Positions 33,592-43,812 are shown, counted from the first letter of the stretch. The stretch: DNA of 64,000 bases from Paenibacillus soyae (GCF_024623455.1 NZ_JANIPJ010000002.1:248001-312000), one strand, 5' to 3'. Made by a program: numbers and translations. Notes: generated from the letters alone by a model not told the origin.

Positions 33592-34683
33592 TTATTGATG
33601 TACGGAATATCCGCTTTCCTCCAGCAGGGCGATCGCCTGGTCCAGATATTCTTGGTTGCGGAAGGACAACCGAAGCACGCCAGGCACGTCCTCTCTGCTC
33701 TCGATAATCTGGATATTGCTGAGGTTAATGCGGTTATTGCCTAATAAGCTCGCGATGCGTCCAATGATGCCGGGATGATCGGGTACGTCAACATAACAGT
33801 CGTAAACGGAATGAATCATGCCTTTCCTTCTCTCCGGCATCCTGCTGCGGAATTCGCCCGCTTGGCGGAACGCTTCTTCGATTGCCTCCGCGTCGTTCGT
33901 CTCCAGCATGGCCGCGAACTCGTCCATGCCCGACCTCCAGTCGCGCAGCAGCCTTAGAAGCACTTGGCGGTTATCGAGCAGGATGTCACGCCACAAAGGA
34001 GGATCGCCGGATGCGATCCTCGTAATGTCGCGGAAGCCCCCGGCCGCAAGCGATTCATATAATCCGTTGCGTTCGTTGTAGCTTCTGACTTGATTCACGA
34101 GCGCGACGGCGATCATGTGCGGTAGATGGCTGATTGCTCCCACGATATCGTCATGGTCATCCGCGTCTACCTTCACGATGTTCGCGCGAGTATAAGACAG
34201 CAGCTCGGTCAACCGTCCGACAGCTTCCGGCGGCGTTGTCTCGTCCGGCGTCAGAACGTAAAAAGCGTTCTCGAGCAAATGATAGGATGCGGCTTCGACG
34301 CCGGATCTCTCCGAGCCCGCCATTGGATGACCGCCAATAAAGCAGGCGCCGCCCAGGTCAACGGACCTGGCATAGCCGGCGACGGACGACTTGGTACTTC
34401 CCACGTCAGTGATGATGCAGCCATCCTTCAGCTTGCACGCGCTGATCTTCTCCAGATATTCCTGGAGATTGCCGACGGGGACGCATAGAAAAATAAAATC
34501 AGCTTGCTCGGCCGCTTCGCGGATCGAGGTCGTGCCGACGTCTACGACGCCCCGTTGGATATATTTCTGAACGGAGCTTTCCCTATTGGAGAAGCCGATC
34601 ACGCGTATGCCGGGTTTCCCCTTAAGGCACAGCGCGATGGATCCTCCGATGAGACCCACTCCAAATATCGCTACATTCGTCAT
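33592..34683 (-). CDS. tyrA: prephenate dehydrogenase with C-terminal ACT domain
   Basis: NAD-dependent oxidative decarboxylation of prephenate on the way to tyrosine. N-terminal GVGLIGGSIALCLKG (residues 6-20), catalytic region GGHPMAGSERSGVEAA and DDHDDIVGAISHLPHM. The last 70 residues (VPDHPGIIGRIASLLGNNRINLSNIQI) form an ACT domain, probably for tyrosine feedback. 363 residues. Follows hisC by about ten bases, as in B. subtilis trp-hisC-tyrA. Confidence 0.95.
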   Translation of the reverse strand: MTNVAIFGVGLIGGSIALCLKGKPGIRVIGFSNRESSVQKYIQRGVVDVGTTSIREAAEQADFIFLCVPVGNLQEYLEKISACKLKDGCIITDVGSTKSSVAGYARSVDLGGACFIGGHPMAGSERSGVEAASYHLLENAFYVLTPDETTPPEAVGRLTELLSYTRANIVKVDADDHDDIVGAISHLPHMIAVALVNQVRSYNERNGLYESLAAGGFRDITRIASGDPPLWRDILLDNRQVLLRLLRDWRSGMDEFAAMLETNDAEAIEEAFRQAGEFRSRMPERRKGMIHSVYDCYVDVPDHPGIIGRIASLLGNNRINLSNIQIIESREDVPGVLRLSFRNQEYLDQAIALLEESGYSVHQ

Positions 34684-34693
34684 AACTCCGTAT

Positions 34694-35785
34694 CTACACC
34701 GTCACTTCCTGCAGAACTTGCTCAAGCGCTTCGATAAAGGCTTCATTCTGCTCCGGCGTCCCGACGCTCACGCGAATATACGTCGGGTAATACGTCCAGT
34801 TGGCCCGCACGATAACTCCCCTGCGAAGCATCGCGGCGAACACCTCGGAAGAAGGCCGCTTCGCGTCGACCATGACGAAATTGCCATGCGCCTCGAAGTA
34901 AGACAGGCCCAGTCGGTCGAATTGGGCGGTCAAATACTGAATTCCCTTATGATTCTCATCGCTGCATCTCGCGACGAAGGCGTCATCGGACAATGAAGCG
35001 CGCGCGGCCGCTTGGGCGGCACGGGTTGTATTAAACGGTTCTCGCACTTGGTTGATGAAGCGAACGACATCCGGATGACCGATGCCGTAGCCGATCCGAA
35101 GCGAGGCGAGGCCGAAAATTTTCGAGAAGGTCCGGAGCACGAGCAGGTTGCGGTACGAAGGCAACATCCGGACGCCGTCGCTGTAAGCCGCGTCCTTCAC
35201 GTATTCGCCGTACGCTTCGTCCAGCACGACCAGCACGTGGCTTGGCACCGCGTTCAAGAATGCCGTCAGCTCCTCGTGGGAGACAATCGTTCCTGTCGGA
35301 TTATTCGGATTGCAGATCCAGACGATTTTCGTTCGGCTGGTCACCTTTGCCAGCATGGCCGGCAAATCGTGTTTGCCGTTTTTGAGCGGCACCTCGATGA
35401 TGCGCGCGTTTTCGATTTCCGCGTTATGCTTGTATTGGGCGAACGTCTCGTCAGCCATGATCGTCTCGTCGCCGGGAGCAAGGAACGCTCTGGCCGCCAT
35501 TAGTATGACTTCGCTCGAACCGGAGCCGAAAATAATTTGATTCGTTTGAACGCCCAGCTTGTCCGCCAGCTTGGCGGTAAGCTCCACGCTGGCCCCGTCA
35601 GGATAAATATTCGTATACGACAGCTCTTCGATTACAGCCGCTTTCGCGCTTTCGGAGAAGCCGTAAGGATTTTCATTGGATGCCATCTTGATGACTTCGG
35701 AGAGTCCAAGCTCCCGCTTGACGTCCTCCACCGGCTTGCCGGGCTGGTACACGGGTAGATGCACAATATTCGTTTTTGGCTGCAT
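34694..35785 (-). CDS. hisC: histidinol-phosphate aminotransferase
   Basis: PLP enzyme that in Bacillus serves both histidine and aromatic amino acid synthesis. Class I/II fold markers: NENPYGFS, WICNPNNPTG and the PLP-lysine segment RTFSKIFGLASLRIGYG. Start chosen at MQPKTNIVHLP (35785), preceded by GAGGTGAAGGGC; the frame extends to 35827 without support. 363 residues. It is separated from trpA by a terminator but runs on into tyrA. Confidence 0.94.
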   Translation of the reverse strand: MQPKTNIVHLPVYQPGKPVEDVKRELGLSEVIKMASNENPYGFSESAKAAVIEELSYTNIYPDGASVELTAKLADKLGVQTNQIIFGSGSSEVILMAARAFLAPGDETIMADETFAQYKHNAEIENARIIEVPLKNGKHDLPAMLAKVTSRTKIVWICNPNNPTGTIVSHEELTAFLNAVPSHVLVVLDEAYGEYVKDAAYSDGVRMLPSYRNLLVLRTFSKIFGLASLRIGYGIGHPDVVRFINQVREPFNTTRAAQAAARASLSDDAFVARCSDENHKGIQYLTAQFDRLGLSYFEAHGNFVMVDAKRPSSEVFAAMLRRGVIVRANWTYYPTYIRVSVGTPEQNEAFIEALEQVLQEVTV

Positions 35786-35862
35786 GCCCTTCACCTCTTC
35801 TATGTATTGAAGTGTAACAGTACCCATTGTCTCACATCTGTTTGCCGTTTTAAAGTGTTTTT

Positions 35863-35895
35863 GAAAAAAGAAAGACCCTCCATGTCGGAAGGTCT
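35863..35895 (-). terminator. intrinsic terminator of the trp operon
   Basis: On the minus strand AGACCTTCC pairs with GGAGGGTCT (one mismatch) across GACAT, followed by TTCTTTTTTC, between trpA and hisC. Confidence 0.82.
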
Positions 35896-35930
35896 TCCTA
35901 TTGAATGATACATTCCTGGCATGAAGCGCG

Positions 35931-36737
35931 TTACCCTTTCAGTCCGGCAACGAACCGGCCGATAGCCGCCAAGCCTTGCTCGCGGGTCGCGGGCTCTTCG
36001 AGAAGAGGCACCGCTTCCTCGATCTGGCGCACGATGGCGCTGCCTACAATGACCGCGTCGCACACGCGTTCGAAGCGTTCGACCTGCTCGCGGCTCGAAA
36101 TGCCGAACCCGACGCCGATTGGCAGATCGGTAGCTTCTCTAACCGTGGTCAGGAACTGATCGATGTCCGAATGGAAATCCGATCTAACGCCGGTCACGCC
36201 CAGCGAAGATACGCAATAGACGAAGCCCCGCGCTTTTTTGGAAATCCGCCTAACGCGGTCTTTGGAGGTTGGAGCCACTAGCGGAATCAGATGGATATTG
36301 GCAGCTTCCGACATGGCGCGAACCTCCTCGTCCTCTTCGATCGGCAGATCGGGAATGATTAGGCCGCTGATGCCTTTGCTCACGATAAGCTCGAAAAATT
36401 GTTCCAAGCCGAATTGCAGCACCGGGTTAAAATAAGTGAATAGGATGAGCGGGATTCGAACGCCCTCTTCGCGGGCCCGTTCCGCCATGCGTATGCAGTC
36501 CGCGAGCGTAATGCTGCTTCTGAGCGCCCGTTCCGATGCGCGCTGAATGACGGGACCGTCCGCAAGCGGATCGGAATACGGCACGCCGAGCTCGATCATG
36601 TCTGCCCCCGATTGTTCAAGCCGCTTAATGATATCGAGCGATGTCTCGAAATCGGGATCCCCTACGGTCACGAACGGGATTAGCGCCGTGCGGCCTTCTT
36701 GCTTCAGCCTTGCGAACGTCTGATCAATGAGATTCAT
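35931..36737 (-). CDS. trpA: tryptophan synthase alpha chain
   Basis: Cleaves indole-3-glycerol phosphate. [12 protein letters not shown], the catalytic Glu in [30 protein letters not shown] and [11 protein letters not shown] are all present; 268 residues. The ATG at 36737 overlaps trpB by 14 bases; a longer frame upstream is trpB shadow. Last gene of trpEDCFBA. Confidence 0.97.
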   Translation of the reverse strand: MNLIDQTFARLKQEGRTALIPFVTVGDPDFETSLDIIKRLEQSGADMIELGVPYSDPLADGPVIQRASERALRSSITLADCIRMAERAREEGVRIPLILFTYFNPVLQFGLEQFFELIVSKGISGLIIPDLPIEEDEEVRAMSEAANIHLIPLVAPTSKDRVRRISKKARGFVYCVSSLGVTGVRSDFHSDIDQFLTTVREATDLPIGVGFGISSREQVERFERVCDAVIVGSAIVRQIEEAVPLLEEPATREQGLAAIGRFVAGLKG

Positions 36738-37929
36738 GCTTCTGACCTCCCAGATAGCCCATGATGGCTTCCACGTCTTTGTCCCCGCGGCCGGACAAAC
36801 TGACGACGACGATCTGATCCTTGGACAACGTCGGGGCCAGCTTGATCGTCTGCGCGATGGCGTGAGCGGATTCGAGAGCCGGAATAATGCCCTCCGTGCG
36901 GGACAGCAGCTGAAGCGCGTCCAGCGCCTCGGCGTCCGTAATCGGCACATATTCCGCGCGGCCTGAATCCTTCAGATAGGCATGCTCGGGTCCGATTCCC
37001 GGATAATCGAGGCCGGCCGAGATCGAGTGGGCGGGCTGCACTTGGCCGTGCTGATCCTGGAGCACGTAGCTGAGCGAGCCTTGGAATACGCCATGCCGGC
37101 CTTTGGTCATCGTGGCCGCATGCTCATCCGTTTCCACGCCTCTTCCGGCCGCTTCAACGCCCAGCAGCTTAACGCCATCGTCCTGTACGAACGGGTAGAA
37201 GATGCCCATGGCGTTGCTTCCGCCGCCGACGGCCGCGACGACGTAATCCGGCAATCTGCCTTCTTCGTTCAGAATTTGGCCGCGAGCCTCGTCCCCGATG
37301 ATCCGCTGGAAGTCGCGAACCATCATCGGGTAAGGATGCGGTCCCGTAACGGAGCCCAAAATGTAATACGTATCGTTCACGTGGCTCACCCAGTAACGAA
37401 GCGTCTCGTTGCACGCGTCCTTCAGGGTGCGAGTGCCGGAAGTGACCGGCACGACTTCGGAGCCGAGCAGGTTCATGCGGAACACGTTCAGCTGCTGGCG
37501 CTTCATATCTTCCTCGCCCATGAATACCTTACACTCGAGTCCAAGCAGCGCCGCGATCGTCGCGGACGCCACGCCATGCTGGCCCGCTCCCGTCTCCGCG
37601 ATGATTTTTGTTTTGCCCATTCTCTTCGCCAGAACGCCTTGGCCGATCGTATTGTTGATCTTGTGCGCGCCGGTATGGTTCAAATCCTCGCGCTTCAGGT
37701 AGACCTTCGCGCCGCCAAGCTGCTCGCTAAGGCGCTTGGCGTAATAAAGCGATGTCGGTCTTCCCGAATATTTATGCAGAAGCTCTTTGACCTCCGCTTG
37801 GAAGTCGGGGTCCTTCGAATAATGTATATACGCTTCCTCGAGCTCGAGCAAAGCGTTCATAAGCGTCTCCGGCACGTATCGTCCGCCGAATTTGCCGAAT
37901 CTGCCGCTTGCGTCCGGTACTTGTATCAT
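36724..37929 (-). CDS. trpB: tryptophan synthase beta chain
   Basis: PLP enzyme that condenses indole with serine. The PLP lysine is in [33 protein letters not shown] and the C-terminal SGRGDKD are conserved. 401 residues from ATG 37929, which overlaps the trpF stop as ATGA; the upstream part of the frame is trpF shadow. Confidence 0.98.
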   Translation of the reverse strand: MIQVPDASGRFGKFGGRYVPETLMNALLELEEAYIHYSKDPDFQAEVKELLHKYSGRPTSLYYAKRLSEQLGGAKVYLKREDLNHTGAHKINNTIGQGVLAKRMGKTKIIAETGAGQHGVASATIAALLGLECKVFMGEEDMKRQQLNVFRMNLLGSEVVPVTSGTRTLKDACNETLRYWVSHVNDTYYILGSVTGPHPYPMMVRDFQRIIGDEARGQILNEEGRLPDYVVAAVGGGSNAMGIFYPFVQDDGVKLLGVEAAGRGVETDEHAATMTKGRHGVFQGSLSYVLQDQHGQVQPAHSISAGLDYPGIGPEHAYLKDSGRAEYVPITDAEALDALQLLSRTEGIIPALESAHAIAQTIKLAPTLSKDQIVVVSLSGRGDKDVEAIMGYLGGQKHESH

Positions 37930-38609
37930 GCTTCCATCACCCTTCTTACGAATAATCTGATTTTGTCGATGTCCTTCCGCCCATCCGTCTCCACTCCGCT
38001 CGATACGTCGATGCCGTCGGGAGAGTAAGCATGCAGCAGCTCCTGCACGTTGTCGGCGTGCAGCCCCCCCGCTACGTACAGCGGAAGCTCGAGAGCGGCC
38101 GCCTCTTCCTTGTAGGCCCGTATGGCGGACCAATTGAACGGCTGCCCCGTGCCGCCTCCGGGCGCATCTATGAGAATGGCGTCCACAGCTCCGGCATATG
38201 GTGTCAGTCGTTCCCTTGCCTGCCGGACAAACTCTTCTTCCGATGTTGCACCCGAATCACGAATCGAGAAAACCCGCCAGATCCGGACGGACGGATGCAT
38301 CTCCTTAAGCCGCTCGCAGTAAGCAGGCGACTCGTCTCCGTGCAATTGTACGACATCAAGGGATGCCATGCCTAGAATATCTTGCATCTCCTCCAGGCTT
38401 TCATTCACGAATACGCCCACCGTGCTAGGAGGCTGCTCCCCGGCGGCTTTTAACTCTCGTACGGCCTGAACCAGCGCAGGAAGCTCCGGCTTGCCTACTC
38501 TGCGTTTGCTCGGCGCCAGCACGAATCCGATCTCGTGGATCGGCAGTCCATTCATTCCGGCGATCGTTTCCGTATCTCGAAGTCCGCAAATTTTGATGCG
38601 GGCAGTCAT
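37926..38609 (-). CDS. trpF: phosphoribosylanthranilate isomerase
   Basis: Amadori rearrangement in tryptophan synthesis. KICGLRDTE at the N-terminus (catalytic Cys), [16 protein letters not shown] and the late catalytic Asp in [16 protein letters not shown] are visible; [11 protein letters not shown] binds phosphate. 227 residues. Four-base overlaps with trpC and trpB. Confidence 0.96.
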   Translation of the reverse strand: MTARIKICGLRDTETIAGMNGLPIHEIGFVLAPSKRRVGKPELPALVQAVRELKAAGEQPPSTVGVFVNESLEEMQDILGMASLDVVQLHGDESPAYCERLKEMHPSVRIWRVFSIRDSGATSEEEFVRQARERLTPYAGAVDAILIDAPGGGTGQPFNWSAIRAYKEEAAALELPLYVAGGLHADNVQELLHAYSPDGIDVSSGVETDGRKDIDKIRLFVRRVMEA

Positions 38610-39403
38610 GCTTTCACCGCGCCCATAAGGTCTTGCACGGCATCGCCGACATGCTCGCGCCGCATGAAATGTTCGCCGATCAACACTCCGTGCGCGCCGA
38701 TGGATTGCAAATATTCCATATCGGACCGGCCGGCAATTCCGCTTTCGCTAATGACGGTCACGTGCTTCGGCATCATGCCGATCAGCTTCTCCGTCGTTTT
38801 CAAATCCGTAACGAAGGAACGCAAATCGCGGTTGTTAATGCCGATCAGGGTTGCTTTATCGAGCGACAATACCGTATCGAGCTCCGCCGCGTCATGCACC
38901 TCGACCAGAACGTCCAGCCCGATCGACTGGGCTAAGTCATGGTATTCCGCCAGCTGCTGCTTGGTCAAGATCGCGGCGATCAGCAGAATCGCGTCGGCTC
39001 CAATAACGCGAGCTTCGTAAATTTGACGGTAGTCGATCGTAAAATCTTTGCGGAGCAGCGGAACGTTGACCGCTTCCCTGACCCGCATTAAGTATTCGTT
39101 AGAGCCCTGGAAATAATCGCGGTCCGTCAGCACCGAGATACAATCCGCTCCGGCCGCTTCATAAGCGGCCGCGAGCTGGACCGGATCGAAATCCGGACGG
39201 ATCAGCCCTTTGGAAGGGGAGGCCTTCTTCACTTCCGCGATCAAGCCCATGCCGCGGTTGCGGCGGTCGGCCGATAAGGCCGACTCGAAACCTTTGGTCG
39301 CGGGCAACGCCGAGATAATCTCTTCATATTGCGAAAGCTGAAACTCCGAAGCGAGCGCTTCTACTTCCGCCCGCTTCGTCGCTACGATTTTATCAAGAAA
39401 CAT
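38606..39403 (-). CDS. trpC: indole-3-glycerol-phosphate synthase
   Basis: Ring closure to indole-3-glycerol phosphate. EVKKASPSKGLIRPDFDP with the catalytic Lys, VLTDRDYFQGS, LLRKDFTID, GINNRDLRSF and SESGIAGRSD follow the family pattern. 265 residues. Overlaps trpD by 11 bases and trpF by four. Confidence 0.97.
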   Translation of the reverse strand: MFLDKIVATKRAEVEALASEFQLSQYEEIISALPATKGFESALSADRRNRGMGLIAEVKKASPSKGLIRPDFDPVQLAAAYEAAGADCISVLTDRDYFQGSNEYLMRVREAVNVPLLRKDFTIDYRQIYEARVIGADAILLIAAILTKQQLAEYHDLAQSIGLDVLVEVHDAAELDTVLSLDKATLIGINNRDLRSFVTDLKTTEKLIGMMPKHVTVISESGIAGRSDMEYLQSIGAHGVLIGEHFMRREHVGDAVQDLMGAVKA

Positions 39404-40436
39404 GCGCCAACTCTCCCGTCATCTGAATTAACTCGCGAAGCTTCTGGTCCGCTCTGCCCGAGTCGACGACTTCGGCAGCAACTGCCGCGCCCTCGGCCAG
39501 ACTGGAAGCGTGCCCTCCCAAGTAAATGCAAGCGCCGGCGTTCGCGAGCACGATATCGCGGTAAGCTCCCCGTTGCTCTCCGCGGAATACCGCTTGTATG
39601 AGTGAAGCGTTAACCGACGGCTCGCCTCCCTGCACTTCCGAGATCGGATAGCGGGACAAACCGAGATCTTCCGGCTGAATGTCGAACGTTCGAACGATGC
39701 CGTCCTTGAGCTCGGATATTTGGGTCGAGGCGGAAATGCTGATTTCGTCCAAGCCGTCGTGGCTGCTCACGACCATCGCGCGTTTCAGCCCGAGATCCTT
39801 AAGCACTTCGGCGATCGTTCCGGTCCTGGCGCGGTCATATAAACCGAGAAGCTGGCGGTCCGCGCCGGCCGGATTCGTCAGAGGGCCCAGCATATTGAAT
39901 ATCGTCCGGATGCCTAGCTCGCGCCTTGGTCCCGCGGCATGCCTCATCGAAGGATGGTATAGCTGGGCGAACATGAAGCAGATTCCAATCCCCTGCAAGC
40001 AGGCGGCCGCTTGATCCGGCGTCAAGTTAATGTTCACGCCCAGAGCCTCGAGCACGTCGGCGCTGCCCGTCTTGCCCGACATCGCCCGATTTCCGTGCTT
40101 CGCCACGCGAATGCCGGCAGCGGACGCGATAATCGAGGAGGCCGTGGAAATGTTAAATTTATGAATGCCGGAGCCGCCGGTGCCGCATGTATCCAACAAG
40201 CCTTCCTGTTCGGTCCGAACATGGCTCGCGTGCTGCCTCATCATCTCCGCGAATCCGGTAATTTCGTCTTTCGTTTCGCCTTTCATCCGAAGGGCCGCGG
40301 CGATCGCGCCGATTTGCGCGCCCGTCGCTTCCCCGTTCATGATTTGACTCATAACGCCGCCCGCTTCGGATCTCGACAAATGCTCGCCGGCAATTATTTT
40401 GTTTAAAGCAGCCTGCATTGTGAATGGTGCGCTCAT
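39393..40436 (-). CDS. trpD: anthranilate phosphoribosyltransferase
   Basis: Joins anthranilate and PRPP. The PRPP motif CGTGGSGIHKFNIST, KHGNRAMSGKTGSADVLEALG and the MRHAAGPRRELGIRTIFN segment are typical. 347 residues. Four-base overlap with trpE. Confidence 0.97.
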   Translation of the reverse strand: MSAPFTMQAALNKIIAGEHLSRSEAGGVMSQIMNGEATGAQIGAIAAALRMKGETKDEITGFAEMMRQHASHVRTEQEGLLDTCGTGGSGIHKFNISTASSIIASAAGIRVAKHGNRAMSGKTGSADVLEALGVNINLTPDQAAACLQGIGICFMFAQLYHPSMRHAAGPRRELGIRTIFNMLGPLTNPAGADRQLLGLYDRARTGTIAEVLKDLGLKRAMVVSSHDGLDEISISASTQISELKDGIVRTFDIQPEDLGLSRYPISEVQGGEPSVNASLIQAVFRGEQRGAYRDIVLANAGACIYLGGHASSLAEGAAVAAEVVDSGRADQKLRELIQMTGELAHVS

Positions 40437-42019
40437 CTTAGCTTCGCCTCTCTTTCAACCGGAATATGGACTTCGTAATCCGTATTGACGGCTGCGGCGA
40501 TCAATTCGCCTTTGGGCCGCTTGCCGAAGCTCGCTTCCGCCGCGCGGATCGCCTTCAGCATGCCCTTCGCTTTGTTGACCGTCTCCATATATTCGTTCTC
40601 GGGAACGGAGTCCCATACGATGCCCGCCCCGCTCTGCACGTAAGCCTTGCCGTGCTTGAAGATGATCGTGCGGATCGTGATGCAGGTGTCCATCGAGCCG
40701 CCGAAGCCCAGATAACCGATCGCCCCCGCATACGCGCCTCTCGCTTCGTTCTCCAGCTCGGCGATGATCTCCATCGCGCGGAGCTTCGGCGCGCCGGAGA
40801 CGGTTCCCGCAGGCAGGCAGGAGATAAACGCGTCGAAAAAGTCTTTGTCCGAGCGAAGCTTGCCCGATACGTTCGAGACGATATGCATAACGTGCGAATA
40901 TCTCTCGATCTCCATGAAGGAATCGCACCTGACCGAACCGAATTCCGATACTCGGCCGATGTCGTTGCGGCCGAGGTCGACGAGCATCAGGTGCTCGGCG
41001 CGTTCTTTCTCGTCGGCGAGCAGATCCAGCTCGAGAGCTTGATCTTCCTCCGGCGTCTTCCCTCTCGGTCTCGTACCCGCGATCGGCCGCGTCTCGACCC
41101 TGTCGTTCGCGACCTTGACGAGCGCCTCGGGGGACGTTCCGACGATCACTTCCTCGCCCATCTTCAAATAGTACATGTAAGGAGAAGGGTTCATCGTGCG
41201 AAGCACCCGGTATACGAGCAGCGGATCAATATCCGTCTCGATGCTGAAGCGCTGGGAGAGCACGACCTGAAAAATATCGCCGGCGCGAATATATTCTTTG
41301 GCTTTGTCCACGTTCGCCATGAACTGCTCTTTGGTCAAATTCGACTGCACGTCGCCAAGCTCGGGATCGGACGGAACGGCAGCGGTCGGGGACGCGATGC
41401 TCGGAACCGGCTGCTGCAGCCTCTCGATCGTCGATTCGATCTTGGCGACCGCTTTCCTGTACGCGACCGCGATCTCTTCATCCGTGGCGCCGGTTTCGAT
41501 ATGGACGTTGCCGATTATTTGAAGCTGCTGCTTGAAATGGTCGAAGGCGATGACCTGATCGCAGAACATAAATTGCATATCGTTCATGTTCAGATCGTCG
41601 ATCCGATGCGCGGGCAGCTTCTCGTAATACTGGAGCAGATCATAGCCGAAAAATCCGATCGCTCCCCCTGTGAACGGCGGAAGCGCGCTGTTCGCCGGGC
41701 TGCGGAATGCTCTGAGCTTAGCCTTCAGCAGCTCGATCGGCTTCTCCCGCAGCACCGTCCGTTCCCCGTTGTGCTCAAGGATCAGCTCCCCGTGCTTGCC
41801 GTACAGCTTCATGAACGGGTCCGTGCCGATGAAGGAATATCTGGCCCACTTCGCGCCGCCCTCTACGCTTTCGAGCAGAAACGCGTGTTCCTCTTGAGCG
41901 AAATGCTGAAATAATCGGATCGGCGTCTCCGTATCCGCCATCACGTACCGAATGATCGGAATCAGGTTGAATGTGCCGGCCTGCTGGATTACGTTCTTCA
42001 ATTCATTGGACATTCGCAT
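40433..42019 (-). CDS. trpE: anthranilate synthase component I
   Basis: Makes anthranilate from chorismate with a glutamine amidotransferase partner. The tryptophan feedback region LLESVEGGAKWARYSFIG (N-terminal) and the chorismate site motifs (GTRPRGKTPEEDQ, DLGRNDIGRVSEFG, GTVSGAPKLRAMEII, GAGIVWDSVPENEY) are intact. GGAGG lies four bases before ATG 42019 and ten before the alternative ATG 42013; the frame further upstream runs through the leader terminator and is not coding. About 528 residues. No trpG is in the operon, so the amidotransferase is presumably a shared PabA-type protein, as in B. subtilis. Controlled by a TRAP leader. Confidence 0.97.
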   Translation of the reverse strand: MRMSNELKNVIQQAGTFNLIPIIRYVMADTETPIRLFQHFAQEEHAFLLESVEGGAKWARYSFIGTDPFMKLYGKHGELILEHNGERTVLREKPIELLKAKLRAFRSPANSALPPFTGGAIGFFGYDLLQYYEKLPAHRIDDLNMNDMQFMFCDQVIAFDHFKQQLQIIGNVHIETGATDEEIAVAYRKAVAKIESTIERLQQPVPSIASPTAAVPSDPELGDVQSNLTKEQFMANVDKAKEYIRAGDIFQVVLSQRFSIETDIDPLLVYRVLRTMNPSPYMYYLKMGEEVIVGTSPEALVKVANDRVETRPIAGTRPRGKTPEEDQALELDLLADEKERAEHLMLVDLGRNDIGRVSEFGSVRCDSFMEIERYSHVMHIVSNVSGKLRSDKDFFDAFISCLPAGTVSGAPKLRAMEIIAELENEARGAYAGAIGYLGFGGSMDTCITIRTIIFKHGKAYVQSGAGIVWDSVPENEYMETVNKAKGMLKAIRAAEASFGKRPKGELIAAAVNTDYEVHIPVEREAKLR

Positions 42020-42062
42020 GCGACCTCCATCTCTCAAATGTTTTCGGCGAGGAGTCCAAAAT

Positions 42063-42086
42063 AAAAAACTCCTGCCGAAGCAGGAG
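42063..42086 (-). terminator. trp leader attenuator
   Basis: CTCCTGC and GCAGGAG flank TTCG, followed on the minus strand by six T residues, about 45 bases upstream of trpE. GCAGGA at 42222-42227 (minus strand), just after the TRAP triplets, is complementary to the 5' arm and could form the antiterminator. Confidence 0.9.
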
Positions 42087-42235
42087 CCGTAAATTTGATG
42101 ATGGCATAGATTGGCCTTGGACCGAAGCTCGGGCACTGCGATGCGGCAAAGAGGAACAGTAACGGGATGCACATGTCATTGCGCGACCGCAACTGCCATA
42201 AACCGACAACAAAAACCCAAGTCCTGCAAGGGCAA

Positions 42236-42289
42236 CTCTCTAAACTCGTCTCATCTCATCTCAGCTAAAAACCTACTCTGGCTCATCTC
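42236..42289 (-). promoter_or_regulatory. TRAP-binding site of the trpE leader
   Basis: The leader RNA has about eleven GAG/UAG triplets mostly two or three bases apart (for example GAG-AU-GAG-AU-GAG-AC-GAG). This is the binding pattern of the 11-subunit TRAP protein. It begins about 10 bases after the predicted transcription start. TRAP bound here with tryptophan would favour the downstream terminator. Confidence 0.92.
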
Positions 42290-42302
42290 ACTTATGGTTC
42301 TA

Positions 42303-42332
42303 ACTATAAAACATTACTCTTGCCGGCGTCAA
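42303..42332 (-). promoter_or_regulatory. sigma-A promoter of the trp operon
   Basis: TTGACG (42327-42332) and TATAGT (42303-42308) with an 18-base spacer on the minus strand, directly after the aroH stop. Confidence 0.82.
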
Positions 42333-42336
42333 CCGC

Positions 42337-42708
42337 TTAATTCGCTTTGGATAGATCGGGACGGAGCACGCGCGCTCCTCCCAGATAGACGTGGCGAATC
42401 TCCTGCTGCGTTTTCTCGGTATTAACGAGCACCATCAGGCGGATGCAGCGCTCCAAGCTTCCCTTGACCGGCACCTCCAGGGCGCACATCAGCGGAACCA
42501 GCTCCCATCCCGGCAGCTGCCGGATCGCCTGAGCGGGGAACGCCTCGTCCAAATCGCTCGTTACCGTAATCAACACGCTGCAAATATCACCAGGATCCAG
42601 CTCGTTCAAACGCATAAGATCGGTTGTCATCGCGAGCGTCGCGTCGGCGATGAGCTTGCTGTCATTCGCATCGACTGTAATTGCGCCTCGAATTCCGCGT
42701 ACACTCAT
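42337..42708 (-). CDS. aroH: chorismate mutase, AroH type
   Basis: Rearranges chorismate to prephenate for phenylalanine and tyrosine. Monofunctional AroH fold of 123 residues: RGIRGAITVD at the N-terminus and PLMCALEVPVKGSLERCIR with the active-site Arg. Four-base overlap with aroB. Confidence 0.96.
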   Translation of the reverse strand: MSVRGIRGAITVDANDSKLIADATLAMTTDLMRLNELDPGDICSVLITVTSDLDEAFPAQAIRQLPGWELVPLMCALEVPVKGSLERCIRLMVLVNTEKTQQEIRHVYLGGARVLRPDLSKAN

Positions 42709-43808
42709 ATCTGTTCAGCCTCCAATTTCAATTCCTCCACGATTTCTTTCATCCACTCGACGGACACGTCGGATTTGATCTCGACTTTGCCGATCGCCGT
42801 CGGGACGACGAACACCATCGTGCCTTCCTTAAACTTCTTATCGTGCATCATCGCCGCCATAATGGCGTCCACATCGTAATGCTTCGGCAAGGAGACGGGC
42901 AAGCCGCACTTCGCGAGAACACGCTTCGTCTTCGTATAAACTTCCTCCGGCGCGCCATACCGAAGACCAAGCTTCGCGGAGCCGATCATGCCGATCGAGA
43001 TCGCCTCTCCATGCTGCATCTCGTTATAGCCCGCAACCGCCTCGATGGCATGGCCGATCGTATGGCCCAGATTCAGAATCGCTCGGAGACCCATTTCCTT
43101 CTCGTCCTCCGATACGACGGCAGCCTTGACGCTGCAGCCCTTATACAAGGCATACCCCAAGCTGTCGGGATCAAGCGCGAGCAGCTTCTCCGCATTCGCT
43201 TCGCACCAATCTACGAACGAAGCGTCCCAGATCAATCCATGCTTGACGACCTCCGACAATCCGGAGCTGACGTCGCGCGGAGGGAGCGTCTGCAGCGTAT
43301 TCAAATCATATAGGACAAATTCCGGCTGATGGAACGCGCCTATAATATTTTTGGCCTGGGGATGGTTCACCGCGACTTTGCCGCCGACGCTGCTGTCATG
43401 CGCCAGGATCGTCGTCGGCACTTGGACGAACTTGATTCCGCGCATATACGAAGCGGCTACAAAGCCGGCCAAATCGCCAACGACCCCGCCCCCAAGTGCG
43501 ACGATCGCGGATTTGCGGTCAAGTCCGGCATCAAGGGCTTTGCCAACCAGATCACCCAGCATCGCCAGCGACTTGGAGCTTTCGCCTGCGGGTACGACGG
43601 CGCTGGCTGTCTTATAGCCCCCCGCTTGAAGAACTTGCTCCAGCTTCGCCAAGTAACGCGGAGCCACGTTGGAATCCGCGATAATAAGAAGAGGAGATTT
43701 GTTGCCGATGTTGTGCTTCTGGAAGTAGGAAGCCGCCTGGTCAAGGAGGCCTTGCCCGATATAAATGGGATAAGAGCGTTCGCCTAAATCTACCGTTAAT
43801 TCGCGCAT
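42705..43808 (-). CDS. aroB: 3-dehydroquinate synthase
   Basis: Second step of the shikimate pathway, NAD- and metal-dependent. VALGGGVVGDLAGFVAASYMRGI, VGGKVAVNHPQAKNIIGAFHQP, EVVKHG and NLGHTIGHAIEAV are intact. 367 residues. It starts five bases after the stop of the decayed aroC and is the first intact gene behind that promoter. Confidence 0.97.
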   Translation of the reverse strand: MRELTVDLGERSYPIYIGQGLLDQAASYFQKHNIGNKSPLLIIADSNVAPRYLAKLEQVLQAGGYKTASAVVPAGESSKSLAMLGDLVGKALDAGLDRKSAIVALGGGVVGDLAGFVAASYMRGIKFVQVPTTILAHDSSVGGKVAVNHPQAKNIIGAFHQPEFVLYDLNTLQTLPPRDVSSGLSEVVKHGLIWDASFVDWCEANAEKLLALDPDSLGYALYKGCSVKAAVVSEDEKEMGLRAILNLGHTIGHAIEAVAGYNEMQHGEAISIGMIGSAKLGLRYGAPEEVYTKTKRVLAKCGLPVSLPKHYDVDAIMAAMMHDKKFKEGTMVFVVPTAIGKVEIKSDVSVEWMKEIVEELKLEAEQI

Positions 43809-43812
43809 TGTT

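Noticed and set aside
36982..38028. 348-codon plus-strand frame
   Set aside because: Antisense to trpB and trpF, same reason.
40466..41914. 482-codon plus-strand frame
   Set aside because: It is antisense to trpE, in a GC-rich region where opposite-strand frames stay open by codon bias; no family features.
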